DNA from: Ophiura sarsii
Taxonomy: Eukaryota; Echinodermata; Ophiuroidea; Amphilepidida; Ophiuridae
Assembly (NCBI GenBank): GCA_035610835.1
Contig: CM069445.1
Span: forward strand, 30,802,811 to 30,866,810
Length of the DNA: 64,000 bases
Direction: 5' to 3'
Part shown: positions 32,400 through 45,035 of the stretch, in pieces
Numbering within the stretch: the first letter of the stretch is position 1
Layout of the letters: every line of letters starts with the position of its first letter
Translations under genes and position numbers: made by a program
Notes under the pieces: generated by a model
What the model saw: the letters and a program-made list of their open reading frames with translations, nothing else
Database searches by the model: none
What the model was told of the DNA's origin: nothing

Positions 32400-34030
32400 T
32401 AATACCTTGAACAATTTAATCAACAAAAAGAACACACCAACCCTACACCAAATCACATCAAGATAGGCCTTACAGATCTTATTTGACCCCAGATGACCTT
32501 AAAAAATTAATCAGCAAAAAAAACACACCATCCCTCTTCCGTCCACCAAATCCCATCAAGATAGGCCGAAAAATTAATCAACCAAAAGAACACACCACCC
32601 CCCTTCCCTCCACCAAATCCCATCAAGATAGGCCTTACTGATCTATTTGACCCCCGATGACCCCGAAAAATTAATCAACAAAAAGAACACACCACCCCCC
32701 TTCCCTCCACCAAATCCCATCAAGATAGGCCTTACTGATCTATTTGACCCCATATTTGACCCCCGATGACCCCGAAAAAATAATCAACAAAAAGAACACC
32801 CCATCCCTCTTCCGTCCACCAAATCCCATCAAGATAGGCCTTACTGATCTATTTGACCCCATATGTGACCCCTGATGACCCCGAAAAATTAATCAACAAA
32901 AAGAACACACCATCCCTCTTCCGTCCACCAAATCCCATCAAGATAGGCCTGACTGATCTATTTTACCCCATATTTGACCCCCGATGACCCCGAAAAATTA
33001 ATCAACAAAAAGAACACACCACCCCCCTTCCCTCCACCAAATCCCATCAAGATAGGCCTTACTGATCTATTTGACCCCCAATGACCCCGAAAAATTAATC
33101 AACAAAAAGAACACACCATCCCTCTTCCGTCCACCAAATCCCATCAAGATAGGCCTTACTGATCTATTTGACCCCATATTTGACCCCCGATGACCCCGAA
33201 AAATTAATCAACAAAAAGAACACACCACCCCCCTTCCCTCCACCAAATCCCATAAAGATAGGCCTTACTGATCTATTTGACCCCATATTTGACCCCTGAT
33301 GACCCCGAAAAAATTAATCAACAAAAAGAACACACCATCCCCCTTCCCTCCACCAAATCCAATCAAGATAGGCCTTATGGATCTTATTTGACCCCCGATG
33401 ACCTTGAATGACCTCTGATGACCTTGAAAATTTATTCAGCAAAAAGAACACACCACTCCCCTTCCCTCCACCAAATCTCATCAATATAGGCCTTACTGAT
33501 CTATTTGACCCCATATTTGACCCCGATGACCTCTGGTGACCATGAAAATTTAATCAGCAAAAAGAACACACCACCCCCCTTCCCTCCACCAAATCCCATC
33601 AAGATAGGCCTTACTGATCTATTTGACCCCCGATGACCTTGAATGACCTCCGATGACCTTGAAAATTTAATCAGCAAAAAGAACACACCACCCCCTTCCC
33701 TCCACCAAATCCCATCAAGATCGGCCTTACGGATCTTATTTGACCCCGATGACCTTGAATGACCTCCGATGACCTTGAAAATCTAATCAGCAAAAGAACA
33801 CCCCACCCCCTTCCCTGACATCAAGTCCCATAAAGATAGGCCTTACGGATCTCTAGATATCGCGTCACAACGCGTCTCAAAAGTTTTAAGCATATTTGAC
33901 CCCGATGACCTTGTATGAGCCCCGATGACCTAGAAAAATCAATCAGCAACAGAACGCACCACCCCCCCCCCCCCCCCCCCCCCCTCTTCCCTCCACCAAG
34001 TCCCATCACGATAGGCCTTACGGATCTCCA
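32400..34030. repeat. Tandem repeat of about 100-120 bp, about fifteen units
   Basis: Each unit has AATCAACAAAAAGAACACAC, a C-rich stretch, CACCAAATCCCATCAAGATA and TTGACCCC(C)GATGACC. Units vary in the number of GACC-type words. It yields repeated GGKG-containing minus-strand frames that are not genes. The last units carry GATATCGCGTCACAA. Confidence 0.9.
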
Positions 34031-34139
34031 GATATCGCGTCACAAAGGTATTTCTTAGCACACTGACGGCTGACGCCGGACAGAAATAGTGATAACATAG
34101 TCTCTTTCTGATTACATCAGGCGAGACAAAAATGAGAGT

Positions 34140-34447
34140 CAGTGGCGTACCCTAAGGGTGGGGCCAGGGGCTCGGTGCCCCCCCCCCCAAATATCCCCGT
34201 CGGTAAACTTGAGCTCCCGTCGGTAGATTTGCGATTTCTACCATGCGGTTTTTTTCAGCCGTTTTTGAGGACAACATCATCGCTACCCCCCACCCCCCAC
34301 TAACTTACTTATCAAGATTTCAGCTGCTGATGGGAAACAAATTGGGTCACTTACAAAAAAAATTGTCGGTACTACATGCCTTTCGTCGGTTACAACCAAC
34401 TATACTGTGCCCCCCCACCCCGTTTTCAAAAGCTGGGTACGCCACTG
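34140..34447. mobile_element. hAT-type MITE, CAGTGGCGTACC family
   Basis: Ends CAGTGGCGTACCC and GGGTACGCCACTG, flanked by ATGAGAGT and ATGAGGGT, a one-mismatch 8-bp duplication. Same family as 10,600-10,737. Confidence 0.85.
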
Positions 34448-34486
34448 ATGAGGGTACTGTTAAAGGTATGAGTTTCAACTTCTTGG

Positions 34487-35010
34487 ATCTCTCAGGAAGT
34501 GTCAACCCTTTCTTATGAAATTTATCAACGTGTATTGTACCTTTTACACATTTAAACTTATAACGTAATGTGCATACAAATATACAATTTTTAAAATGAA
34601 ATGAGTTGGAGCATCCATTTTTGGCACAAAAAATTGTGATTTCTTTCTACATTTTTGCCCGAATTGAAAATATTGACCAAAAAGTGCCAAAAACAAATTG
34701 TTGGCACTTTTTGGTCAATAATTTCAAAACCAAAATTTTTAAGCCAAACAAAACAAACCGATCCTAGATAATTGACTTTAGATGATTTTGGTGACATTTT
34801 GGAATTTTTTACAAAAAATAGATTGTGTTAGGTTGTCTGAAATGTTTTGCGCCACTGAATTTTTAGTGACATTTGATACAAAAAATGTATTCCGACTCAT
34901 TTCATTAAAAAAAATGTATACTTTTATGTACATCGCATTATAGTTTAAAAGTTAGTGCTTGATAAATTTGGCGCCAAAAAGGGTTGACACTTCCCATGAA
35001 TCGTATCCCT
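34487..35010. mobile_element. Long palindromic element
   Basis: GGAAGTGTCAACCCTTT at about 34,496 pairs with AAAGGGTTGACACTTCC at about 34,977. Inner blocks such as AATGAAATGAGT also pair, and TTGACCAAAAAGTGCCAA pairs with its complement in the centre. About 520 bp, non-coding. Confidence 0.8.
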
Positions 35011-35349
35011 CTGTAACTCAGAATATATGACAGATAATCATCACTGAGGGCGAAGCCCAAGGTTTGATTATCTAATATTTTTGTCACCCAGCCACTGGTA
35101 TAGTTGTTCCCCAAGTTGAGACCACCTTACACATATTTATAGAGATGTCACCAGGTTGATGTTTAGTTAGCAGGTCAAAATTCACATATAATACTCAAGG
35201 CCCACCACATAATTTTCAGCTAGAAAGATGCACCCAATTGTTAGGCACATTTTGATACCAATTTTGTTGGCCTTGAGACAATGCAACAATAAGAAATTGT
35301 GCCATTTACCAATTTGTATACAGAAAAAAATGTGGCACTAAATCTCACT

Positions 35350-35870
35350 GGCTATGGCTGGTTTTGTCCATAAATTAACAGACATGCACAGACATGGGAA
35401 TCTACCAAACAAATATGTGTGGCATCATTTCAAGGAAATCAATAAGCAGATCATAATTATGTGTGGCAAGTTCGTCTGATTATGAGTGGTCCGATTATGA
35501 GTGACATGGCAATTTGGTCTGATTATGTGCGACATGACAATTTAGTCACACATATTCAGACCATTTTGCCATGTCACACAGAATTGCCATGTCACTCATA
35601 CTCGGACCAGATTGCCATGTCACACATAATCAGACCATTTTGCCATGTCGCACATAATCAGACCAAATTGCCATGTCACTCCTAATCTGACCAAATTGCC
35701 ACGTCACTCATAATCAGACGAACTTGCCAAACATAATTATGATCTGCTTATTGATTTTCTTGAAATGATACCACACATAATTGTTTGGTAGATTCCCATG
35801 TCTGTGCACGAAAATCCACAGAAGAAAATGTCTGTTAATATATGGACAAAACCAGTAGCGATAGATTGTC
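35350..35870. mobile_element. Palindrome with repeated TCTGATTATGTGTGACATGG-type motifs
   Basis: Outer arms 35,360-35,490 and 35,700-35,865 are inverted copies (AAATCAATAAGCAGATCATA and its complement). Between them a 30-bp word built from TGCCATGTCAC and CATAATCAGACCA is repeated about seven times in one orientation and three in the other. Non-coding. Confidence 0.8.
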
Positions 35871-36188
35871 CACAAAACCGGCCAAAAAAAATGCATGGTC
35901 AAATACGAGTTTACTGACGGGCTTATTTCAGGGGGGCACCGGCCCCCCTGGATCCCCCTGGGTGGGTACACCACTGCAGCTCTCCACTACAGAGACCACA
36001 ATCCTTTGTGTGCTACGTTCGTATGTGCCCTAAATAATTAATTTTGAGTTTTTAGAAGCTTTAGATAACAATTTCTGTCTGTCTTTTGTACTATTTTATT
36101 GAAACATCTTGACAATTATTGTTAAAGCCAAATAAACAGAACATAACATTCATTGTTAGATTTTCATCCAATTCTGGATTTCGATCAT

Positions 36189-36435
36189 TTAACACTTTCC
36201 ACGCGGCTATTAGTTTTACCATATACAAAACAGATTTTTCAGAAAACTTTCCTAAATGGCAAGGTCTATCTGAAGTATTACGGAACCAATACTAGGCATG
36301 TTTGTACTTATGTCAATGCATTTCTCATGGTGGTTCCAAATATGGTAATGAAATTCAATAATTTTGACATTTTTAAAACATTTTGAGAAATTTTGGAATG
36401 TCGTCTGCAGCCGACTGCCGCATGGAAAGTGTTAA
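36189..36435. mobile_element. MITE with TTAACACTTTCC ends
   Basis: TTAACACTTTCC and GGAAAGTGTTAA are perfect inverted ends, with CGCGGC/GCCGCA just inside. A diverged relative lies at about 43,730-43,853 in block B. Confidence 0.8.
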
Positions 36436-37409
36436 GGTGATTAGTTTCCACTCCTGGATTTTACCTCCGTAAAGAAACATGTTGTAAACAGTAACGAGTC
36501 TGTAGTCATTCTAGGGATCGTAAGCTTTAATCTGATCATCTTATAATTAAATAATTTATAACTCTTGCAATGAATGTTAGCTATTTTACCATGTTTATTA
36601 CCAAAGACTTCCATCACCATATAAATTGACAATAATGTACACAAAAATAATTCAGTTTTACACATGCGTGAAAATTGAATTACAAAATTATGCATGCGTT
36701 CCAATGAGTGCATACAGCACGTATTCCAACACATGCATACATGAACGTCCAGTAATCAATCGCATACAGCGCGTCCTAAAAATCGGTGTTACCTCTGAGT
36801 AAGCTAAATCACAAATTAGCCTAGCCAGTAAGATGTCCCCATTTTGAGAAAAAAAAAGTTTAAAAAAAAAGGTTTTGCATACAATCTGACGATACACTGT
36901 GATATGTGTATTAACCCTAACCCTCCTGAATGCAATCACTCAACAATGTATCCACCCATTTATTGCTACGTCTCTGGAATCGTATCTATTTAATGTACAC
37001 TTGGTGGTACATTACATGGTCATCTGTCTATTGCTATCTTCAGTAGATAGTAACTAAATCCACTCATTTATATAATCAGTGGATAGCATTACACCCCAAC
37101 ACACAAGATAATAACACATGGTTATTGCTATGTGTCGACCAACCTATTGATATCTTCAATAGATTACAAATATATGGACATGGATACCAGGGTCAGAACA
37201 CACACATTTTGCCATGTGTACACCTATTGCTACCTAGAGTACATCGATACACAAGTCATGATAATTGCTATGTGTCAACCCACAGCAGCCTCAGCGTTTA
37301 TCCCATAATACTACAAAATATATAACAGATAGGGGGCTTTCTTTGCGAGGTAAACTATGAACGCTGCAAGAAGGTGTATGTTACCAAAAACAGCCATATA
37401 TGATGATAG
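36436..37409. other. Non-coding stretch, no gene
   Basis: Has two TAACCC words (36,913-36,926), too few to be telomeric, and an A run. Nothing else recognised. Confidence 0.5.
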
Positions 37410-37480
37410 GTTGGTTGAGGAATTGAACCCGGGATTCCTGCGTGGGAGCGCTAGAGCGCGACCACTATGCTATACTAGAC
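37410..37480 (-). tRNA. tRNA-like pseudogene or SINE head
   Basis: Minus-strand A-box TAGCATAGTGG (37,472-37,462) and B-box GGTTCAATTCC (37,429-37,419), 32 nt apart. It resembles tRNA-derived SINE heads; the T stem does not close fully. Confidence 0.5.
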
Positions 37481-37591
37481 TAACTATTTTGGCAAAGTTG
37501 TTGATAAAGATATAGTATGGAGTTATTCAAGCATCACATTTCTAACGCGTTGCTGATCCCCATACTTCTTTCAAAATTGAAACAAAGAAGC

Positions 37592-38051
37592 GGACACTCT
37601 ACAAGTAAACTTTGTTAAAATAATGTCTTATGTGAAACAATGGAATTTGTCAACATTGTTCTAGCTTTTATTTGGTTGTTTTATATTTTAATATGGTTGG
37701 TGTACTGCTGTTAAATCCAACCATGACGATATTCCTTTGGCATAATTTAACAATTGAAATGGTTTACATCATGATGATTACTACATGTCCAAGCCCATCT
37801 TTCTCTATCTTAGTAGGCCTACACAGCCTGCTTCGATAATTGCCTAACTCATTTTTTCTAGTTCTTAGAAAACAACAAAAGTATGAACCTGTTACCTGTG
37901 TACCTGTTATACTCATTTTTCATTATTGATGGATGGATATTCATTATGTGGAATGAGGCTTGTATTGTTGATGCCTCGATTGGCGTGCATGGATGCACTA
38001 ATCCAAGTCATATAGAAACGGATTAACACAGCCATACAATAATTTGATTAA
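37592..38051. repeat. Segmental duplication block B, left part
   Basis: 37,600-37,830 matches 1-245. The sequence after it, with the TTAA MITE that follows, is inserted relative to block A. Confidence 0.8.
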
Positions 38052-38399
38052 AGGTAGATGTTCCGATTTTCAACTTGAAGTTTTCTATTCTACATGAAAG
38101 GTCATCCTTAAAAAAGTCGTGTTCCAAAGTTTGAGTTGCATAGCTCTAATGGTTCTTATTTTAGACGCACAAGATGCTGTGAACTGTACCCATTGAGTAG
38201 TACACAAACTATATCAGTGGTTATAACCACCATTCACCGTAATTCCACGTTATTTCATCGATTTCTCCGTAATTATACCGATTTAGGCCGTCAAATTTCA
38301 GTATGATGATGAGAAAAATACAAGCTTTCATATGATATGAAAATCTCTGTATGTTTGAAATAATTTTGTGTTACGAAAATGTGATCGGGTCATCTACCT
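38052..38399 (+). mobile_element. TTAA-flanked MITE family 1, copy 2
   Basis: Same family and orientation as 7868-8212, with TTAA on both sides. Confidence 0.85.
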
Positions 38400-38763
38400 T
38401 TAATTCCATGGATTTGTCAATGCAAATTCAATAATGCAAAATGAGTAACATGTTGGAGTGGTCTGGTGGCCCTTTTTCAACAAAGCTCTTCATTTATCAA
38501 CACTTTTGATTGGTCAATGACTTAGGTATTATAACAGCATTGTGCACAATGTAATGAAGTCATGATTTATGCAAAAAACTCAATTTGGCTGAAAAGTGAG
38601 TTGGGCAATTATCCAAGCAGGCTGACGATATAGCGAATTATGAGTACATGTCCATTGTTCAATCACCCATCGTTATCAACTCGTGCGTCGATATCCATCG
38701 AAGTCGAGAGATGCGCAACGACAGGAGTATGAACGGACCTTAACAGCCTTGACACACAAAATA

Positions 38764-39315
38764 CAGGGTGTCCCAGAATGATTTATACTGGGGAAAGGTG
38801 CATTTGTTTATCTATGAAGACCATTGTTATTGGTCAGAGTGCTTATGATTCTGAGTTTTGTTGATGTTTTGAACAGATTATAGACTCTTTTGTGAATATG
38901 GTAGATTCCAATTTTGGCCAAAATTGCTTCTTTTGAAACTCAGAACATTGACCATTAGGCACAAAGCTCAATTTAAATACGATGCCATTTGCTATGTCCA
39001 GGTTTTTTTAAATCTCCAAATACAAAGTTAATAGAACCAATTTTGTTGTGATGTTTTAGGAAGCAATAGTTGAATGGTGTGGAAGCTTTGAAGTTTGGTG
39101 TGAGTTGTATCGATTGAAATATGCTGAAAGTGAGAATCACACTTTCATCGATTTTCAATAATGTCATGCCATATCGGGATGGAAAGGTATATTGACGAAA
39201 TTGACAGAATAAGTAGCAATCATATTCCTCACAATATCGCAGCTGTTATATTTTATATTTACAACAACAACAAAATCAAACGTGGTATTTATATAAATCA
39301 TTTTGGGACAACCTG
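38764..39315. mobile_element. TA-flanked Tc1/mariner-like MITE
   Basis: Ends CAGGGTGTCCCAGAATGA and TCATTTTGGGACAACCTG, flanked by TA. Its left two thirds are shared with block A (about 365-690), so this insertion predates the duplication. Confidence 0.75.
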
Positions 39316-39791
39316 TAGTTATTGCTGCATGCCCCACTGCTTTCTTCATAGGATATAAATCACAATCATTAACTCACAAAACATTAATTACATTGCCAAT
39401 TATATCACTATGATCGCTGCTGTATCCAATCCACCAATCCATTGCATGGCCGGTGCTCAAAAATCGATTTGGATATCCAACACATGGAATAGTTTGACAA
39501 GAATTGCAAATTGTTTAGATCTCCGACCAACATTGCACCATCAGACAGTATCTTTCAGGGTAGCACCCCCGATTGGAGTTAAATGACCCTTCCGAATGAC
39601 ATTTTCACCACTCATATTTGGATTTTTGAAAGCGTGGGTGAAATCAGACCCACAACTTTTGGACCTACCAGGTAGCCTATCGTCGTTATATGAAGAAAAA
39701 GAAATCACCACCTAAAATTTATTTTCACCCCCATTTTTGGATTTTTTGCATGCTCGTGGGTGAAAACACACACCCCGCGTTTGGGCCTTAA

Positions 39792-40187
39792 AGGGACATT
39801 AAGTGGTGTTGACATTTTTTAATTTAAAAAAAATTTCTTCAGAAGTTCAAGATGAACATTATAAAATTGCCATTTTTGTTGTTTCTACTAACAAAAACAC
39901 AACAAAACTTGATTAAAACAATACCAGCGCTATTTATTGAAAAACGCCCTCTATGCAAATATGGTTCGCGTTATTTATCATGCGTACTGCAGGGGGATAC
40001 CGTGTCTGACGTAAAATGCAATGCTGATCGGGTTTTTTGAATCGACGTTTTGTTGTACAAAGTGGGCTGATTTTTCTTAATCCTTATAGGTGTAAGTTCA
40101 TACATGTATTACAATTGTATAAATATACTAATCCCAGTTTTTATCATAATTGAGGGCGCAGCCTCCAACACATCTCTTAGTGCCCCT
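39792..40187. mobile_element. TTAA-flanked MITE family 2
   Basis: AGGGACATTAAGTGGTGTTG at the left pairs with the complement of CAACACATCTCTTAGTGCCC at the right; TTAA lies on both sides. The 62-residue frame inside has no recognisable domain. Confidence 0.8.
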
Positions 40188-40455
40188 TTAATGCTATTCC
40201 TGGTATCTCTACCGTTTACCCAATAATTTGCCTATGTGTTGAATAGCAAAGTGCAAACAAAAACGTTCCTTACCTTGCTCTTTTGGCTACAACGTTCAAC
40301 TTCCTTAATACTTTTACCCATAGAAGAAAGACTAACACTTTTATATAATATTTGTTAGGTTGATGCTACCAATGAGCAAATATTGATTACCTGAAAAGTT
40401 ACAGCCGAGCACTGTCTAGCAATTACATTGAAACACAAAATACAGCGATTGTTAA

Positions 40456-40866
40456 AGGAAGGGTCCCGCAAGCACAACATTGAGCATTATTTGTTAGAAA
40501 AATAATTATCGAGCCGAAATTACGTAATTATATAGAACAAAACACCATACTAGTCACACAAATGAATAAAAACTGCCATCACTCAACATGCAATTTTTAA
40601 AATTCGCGGCGATCAAAAGTCCCGGTGTCGATGACGTCACGGGTATCGGTGCTAAAATGTGCGCATGTGCATTGTATAACTATGACATCATCGACACTGG
40701 GACTTTCGATCGCCGCGAATTTTAAAAAGTGCATGTTGAGAGATTGCGGCTTTTATTTGTTTTTGTCATAAGTGTGGTGTTTTGTTCTATATAATTACAA
40801 AAGTTGGGCTTGATAGTTATTTTTCTAACATATAATGCACACTTTTATGCTTGAGGGACACTTCCT
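40456..40866. mobile_element. TTAA-flanked palindromic MITE family 3
   Basis: Begins AGGAAGGGTCCC and ends GGGACACTTCCT, with TTAA outside both. Almost the whole 411 bp is palindromic, for example AATTCGCGGCGATC near 40,603 and its complement near 40,710. Confidence 0.85.
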
Positions 40867-41318
40867 TTAAGGCGATGAAAAAACCCACCCTGTTCTATGG
40901 GCGGACGGACGGACATCTCCAGTTGGCATGGGTTGGTCTATTTGACTTCCTTTTCTCCTTCAAAATGACACAAAATATGTAAACATTTTGCCAAAATAAA
41001 AATAAAAATCCATAATAGTTTATTTCAAAATTTGGTCCGGCATTCACTTGTACAGGAATTTTGTTTTATAAATATTAAAAAACAGGTTTAAAAATACCTG
41101 TTTAAAACTATTCGTAATTTGTTTATGCCTTTTATTTATGAATTTTTCCCCCCACATTTAAAAAGAAAGGTGTCGGTCTGCCCGTAGAATAGGGTTTTTT
41201 TAAACGCCTAAATGTCAAAAAGTGATCCATAACTATTGATGGAGGACAAGCAACAAAAAAGAGAACCTTGCCTTCTTTGAATCCCCTGCATTAAACCCTA
41301 AATAACATACTATATTAA

Positions 41319-41676
41319 AGGTAGATGACCCGATCACATTTTCGTAACACAGAATTATTTCAAACATACGGAGATTTTCATATCATATGAAAGCTCGTAT
41401 TTTTCTCATCATCATACTGAAATTTGACGGCCTAAATCGGTGTAATTACGGAGAAATCGATGAAATAACGTCGAATTACCGCTAATGGTGGTAACCACCG
41501 ATATAGTTTGTGTATTACTCAATGGGTACAGTTCACAGCATCTTGTGCGTCTAAAATAAGAACCATTAGAGCTATATGCAACTCAAACTTTGGAACACAA
41601 CTTTTTTAAGGATGACCTTTCATGTAGAATAGAAAACTTCAAGTTGAAAATCGGAATGTGATCGGGTCATCTACCT
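41319..41676 (-). mobile_element. TTAA-flanked MITE family 1, copy 3 (inverted)
   Basis: Inverted relative to the copies at 7868 and 38,052; TTAA on both sides. It is followed by three short repeats of AAACCTAAATAACATACTA-type sequence that also precede it. Confidence 0.85.
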
Positions 41677-41749
41677 TTAAATTCTAAATAACATACTATA
41701 TTAAAACCTAAATAACATACTATATTAAAACCTAAATAACATACTAATA

Positions 41750-42120
41750 ATCCAGAGGAAGGGGGGGGGGGTGGGGTACTCGGCCTAATACGTTTTCCAG
41801 GGATGAGTCGCTTTTTTGCAATGAATTTGTGCTGGAAAATCCCTAAAAATGACTCACTTTTTACAGATGGGTCCATTTTCCTCAAAAAATCCTTATCAAA
41901 GGGTCAATGTTCCCACAATTTGTGAAAATTTGGTCTATTTTCCCGATAATTTGCGAAAATTGGGTCTATTAATGAAACAAAATCCTTAGTAATGGGTACC
42001 ATTTTTCCAAAATCACCCTTACAAATGGGTAGGGGGTTTAAATCTCCATCTGCACTCCCGCCCAAACCAAATCTTAGTACCCCCCCCCCCCCAAACCCAC
42101 AACAATATAAAATAGACAAA
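41750..42120. repeat. Degenerate ATGGGTCTATTTTCC-type local repeat
   Basis: Roughly 50-bp units with AAATCCTTA and GGGTC words, bracketed by a G run and a C run. No gene. Confidence 0.55.
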
Positions 42121-42779
42121 TATTAATACTTACAGGCACCAAATTGACACCAAATTTGGATTCTCTGATCCATTTCCTTTCTAAAAATGTATACTTATGT
42201 ATGCATTTGATTAATAGTTCAATAAATTACAGCACTCACAAAACTCAACAAATCTGGAATTGTCTATTCAGTTGACATAAACGAAAAACATTAATTGTAT
42301 GGAGTCTACCTTTTCTACATCTCATTATTCAATTGCTTTTGTAACAATGAATATCTGTAACAATTAAAACAAAAAAACACCATGAAATTAAAATATCTTA
42401 CAGAGCATTACGTTCCAGAATTACTTCAAAATCAAATTTCACCATTTCAATGGGATTTACACACAGTTGTGTTCAAATGAACAATATCATTGTCATTCTT
42501 ATATGGTGGGTGTGGTTTTAGATGTCAAAGGCAATTTGATTGGTTTGGGACTGATAATTCATACCTTCAAGTGCGTATGGTCATCGCATTAAGATATTCA
42601 GGTGCGCCTTACACAAAATTGCAGTCGCATGCGTTTTTGGCAGACCAAACACATCTAACATCTTGAGCTACATTTCATTTTTGCTTTGCTAATATTCTTA
42701 GCCTTGTTTCAAGACATGTCCTACATGTACACCACACACCCTGAACCATTTGACAAATTTGCTCAAATCAAAACTTAAA
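42121..42779. other. Unassigned AT-rich stretch
   Basis: Nothing recognised; no open frame of note. Confidence 0.4.
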
Positions 42780-43729
42780 ATAAAGAAATAAATCAAAGTA
42801 AAAATCCAAAAAATGCATTTAACATTTAGGTTTTCAGGCTACATAAGGAACAAATATTTGTTTCTTATTTTGCCTGTAAGTATTAAATCAATTGTTTCCC
42901 GCCGCGGCAAAAGGGTGCAGTTGTCGGCAATATGCATTTGGAGATATTGATAGAATTAGACATTGAAAAACAAAGAAAGTAAAGACAATTTGTCAGTAAC
43001 TTTTCTTCATCAAATCAGAAAGCAGTAATCCCAAAAGTGTCATTTTGAAACGTTAACAAAGCTCCTATGATTGATTTTAAGAACTCAACTTCTCTTTGAG
43101 AGACAACTTCACCCTTTTGCCGCGGCGGTACACGATTTAGATTACATTCAGGATGAAGTTAGTAAAAATTAGGAAGCTGTCACATTCTATCCGACACTCC
43201 CCCCCCCCCCCCAAAAAAAAAAAAATTGTCAACACTCTTGGAATATCCTTTTGCATTATGCGACGAAAAAAACCACCTCTGTTGTACGGGCTCGACCGAC
43301 CAATTTAAAAACACAAATTGGTGAAGACAATGTTCATGTGCAAATGAATAAATACCAATTTTTTTTTGCTTGTTGAAAAGCAGCAAAATTGTTACAGATT
43401 TGTTGGTTTTTTACTGTCACTTTTAAGATTTTTTCTTTTTTTTGAAAGCCTGACCGACCGACATGACCTGAGATACATGTAAGTCCGTTTGCAATGCTTG
43501 TATAACAGGGGAGTTTTTTCGTCGCCTTGTTCTACCTTTTCAAGCTACAAAGATACAAAAAGAAAATAAGCTTTTTAACAGAAAACTATTTTTAGCAGTG
43601 TTTCTATTTCAAGTGTAGGTGTGCATTTTAGTAACCTACAGAAGAGACAAATATAATCATGGTTAAAACCACCAACATCGAGGTGGATGTCAATAATCAC
43701 CATCTACCAGATTTGCTTCTTAACATTTT
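42780..43729. repeat. Segmental duplication block B, middle part
   Basis: Matches 705-911 and 3990-4317 of block A. It contains the empty site of the nuclease element at about 43,250-43,275 and a C/A run at 43,200-43,225. Confidence 0.8.
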
Positions 43730-43853
43730 CTATGCGGTAGGCGTCTGCAGACATTCCAAAATTAGACCTTTAAAGTTGGGAAGGTTTCTGAAAAATCTGT
43801 TTTGTACATGGTGAAACTGATAGCTGTGTGGAAAGTGTTAAAGGCCAAAATAA

Positions 43854-44148
43854 AAAGAAGAAGTTTGTCTCAGAAGATCGTGCGTGTAGCTTTTAAAATT
43901 TGCATTTCGCCGCATAACTCCCCCCCCCCTTTTTTTCTTTAAACTTTTGAAAATGATGGTGTGAGCTAAGTTGTGACTATATGGAATATTTGTTTCCAAT
44001 TATAAAACAGCATTTAAGTTTAAACTCAAGAAAAACGTCTAACTCGTACTGTTCTTCTTCAAATTTTCAATTTACATATCAGCTTCATTTTCTTGTTTCA
44101 CAGAGCCCGTCTCATGTAAAGACATTTTAAAAGATACAGACTTTAAAA
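43854..44148 (-). repeat. Inverted part of block B
   Basis: 43,930-44,148 and 44,383-44,466 match the reverse complement of about 5690-6640 in block A, outside the Penelope insertion. The reverse complement crosses that insertion point without it. Confidence 0.75.
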
Positions 44149-44382
44149 CAATTGAGGACCCTAGATCTAAAAGGGGTTAAGTCACAATCTTGTGAAATTG
44201 TAGTTAGTATCAGTTTCTGCTACAAGGAGGATCTTGAGTCATGTGGTAAAGCATATGTGTAAGAAGAGTCCATCGGTGGTACAAACCGAGTGGGTCAAGT
44301 CCACACATGGACACAATGAAACCCAGTTTTTGCCAGTTTTCTCAAGTGACTTAACCCCTTTTAGATCTAGGGTCCTCAATTG
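44149..44382. mobile_element. Palindromic MITE with CAATTGAGGACCCTAG ends
   Basis: CAATTGAGGACCCTAGATCT at the left is the exact complement of the right end, followed by AAAAGGGGTTAAGTCAC. 234 bp, inserted in the inverted part of block B and absent from block A. Confidence 0.85.
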
Positions 44383-44466
44383 CATTTCGCATAGCCTTTT
44401 TTACAAGTTTCTTCTGGGACAATCTTGTTTTTCTTTTACATAACAAGTTAAAATAAGATTAGATAT

Positions 44467-44990
44467 ACAGGGTGAGTAAAACAGTGTACTCAAAGTAAAA
44501 TAATTATTAAAAATATTTACTATCAGAATATGAAGGCAACCAATGTATGCGGCAATAGATGCATTTATTCACTATCATCGGCAAAAATCATGACATTTTA
44601 TGGTACTATCACCAACCTGACTAAAGTCAATTAACCATTGTATTAACCAACTATTATGAAAGTGTTGTGATCCAGCTTTCACTATTATAATGAACAAAGA
44701 GACTATCCTCATTCCCAAAACAAGGTGGCCTTGACCTACTAATTAGTTATATTTTATTGTAAACATAATTAATTGAAACAATAACAAACTTCTGGTTTTT
44801 ATTGTGGACAATGTAAATACCAGGCACATTGAGCATAAAATATGTTTACCACAACCAATTTCAACAAACTAAATTTCATTAGAAAGCTAATGAGATTACC
44901 CGTCTGCCCCACTAAACATGCTGTGAAATTTACGCACAGATTTTAAGATATAAAATCCTTAAGTTGAGTACCCTTTTTTTTACTCCATCA
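44467..44990. mobile_element. Possible Tc1/mariner-like MITE
   Basis: GGTGAGTAAAACAGTGTACTC near 44,470 pairs imperfectly with GAGTACCCTTTTTTTTACTC near 44,967. AT-rich interior without a gene. Confidence 0.5.
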
Positions 44991-45035
44991 AACCCAAAAT
45001 AGTTTTACCTTAGGACTTTAGGAGTACAACACCAG

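Noticed and set aside
32071..34009. Proline- and glycine-rich short frames (for example GGKG repeats)
   Set aside because: Translations of C runs and of the tandem repeat, not genes.
36913..36926. TAACCC words considered as telomeric sequence
   Set aside because: Only two copies, in the middle of ordinary sequence.
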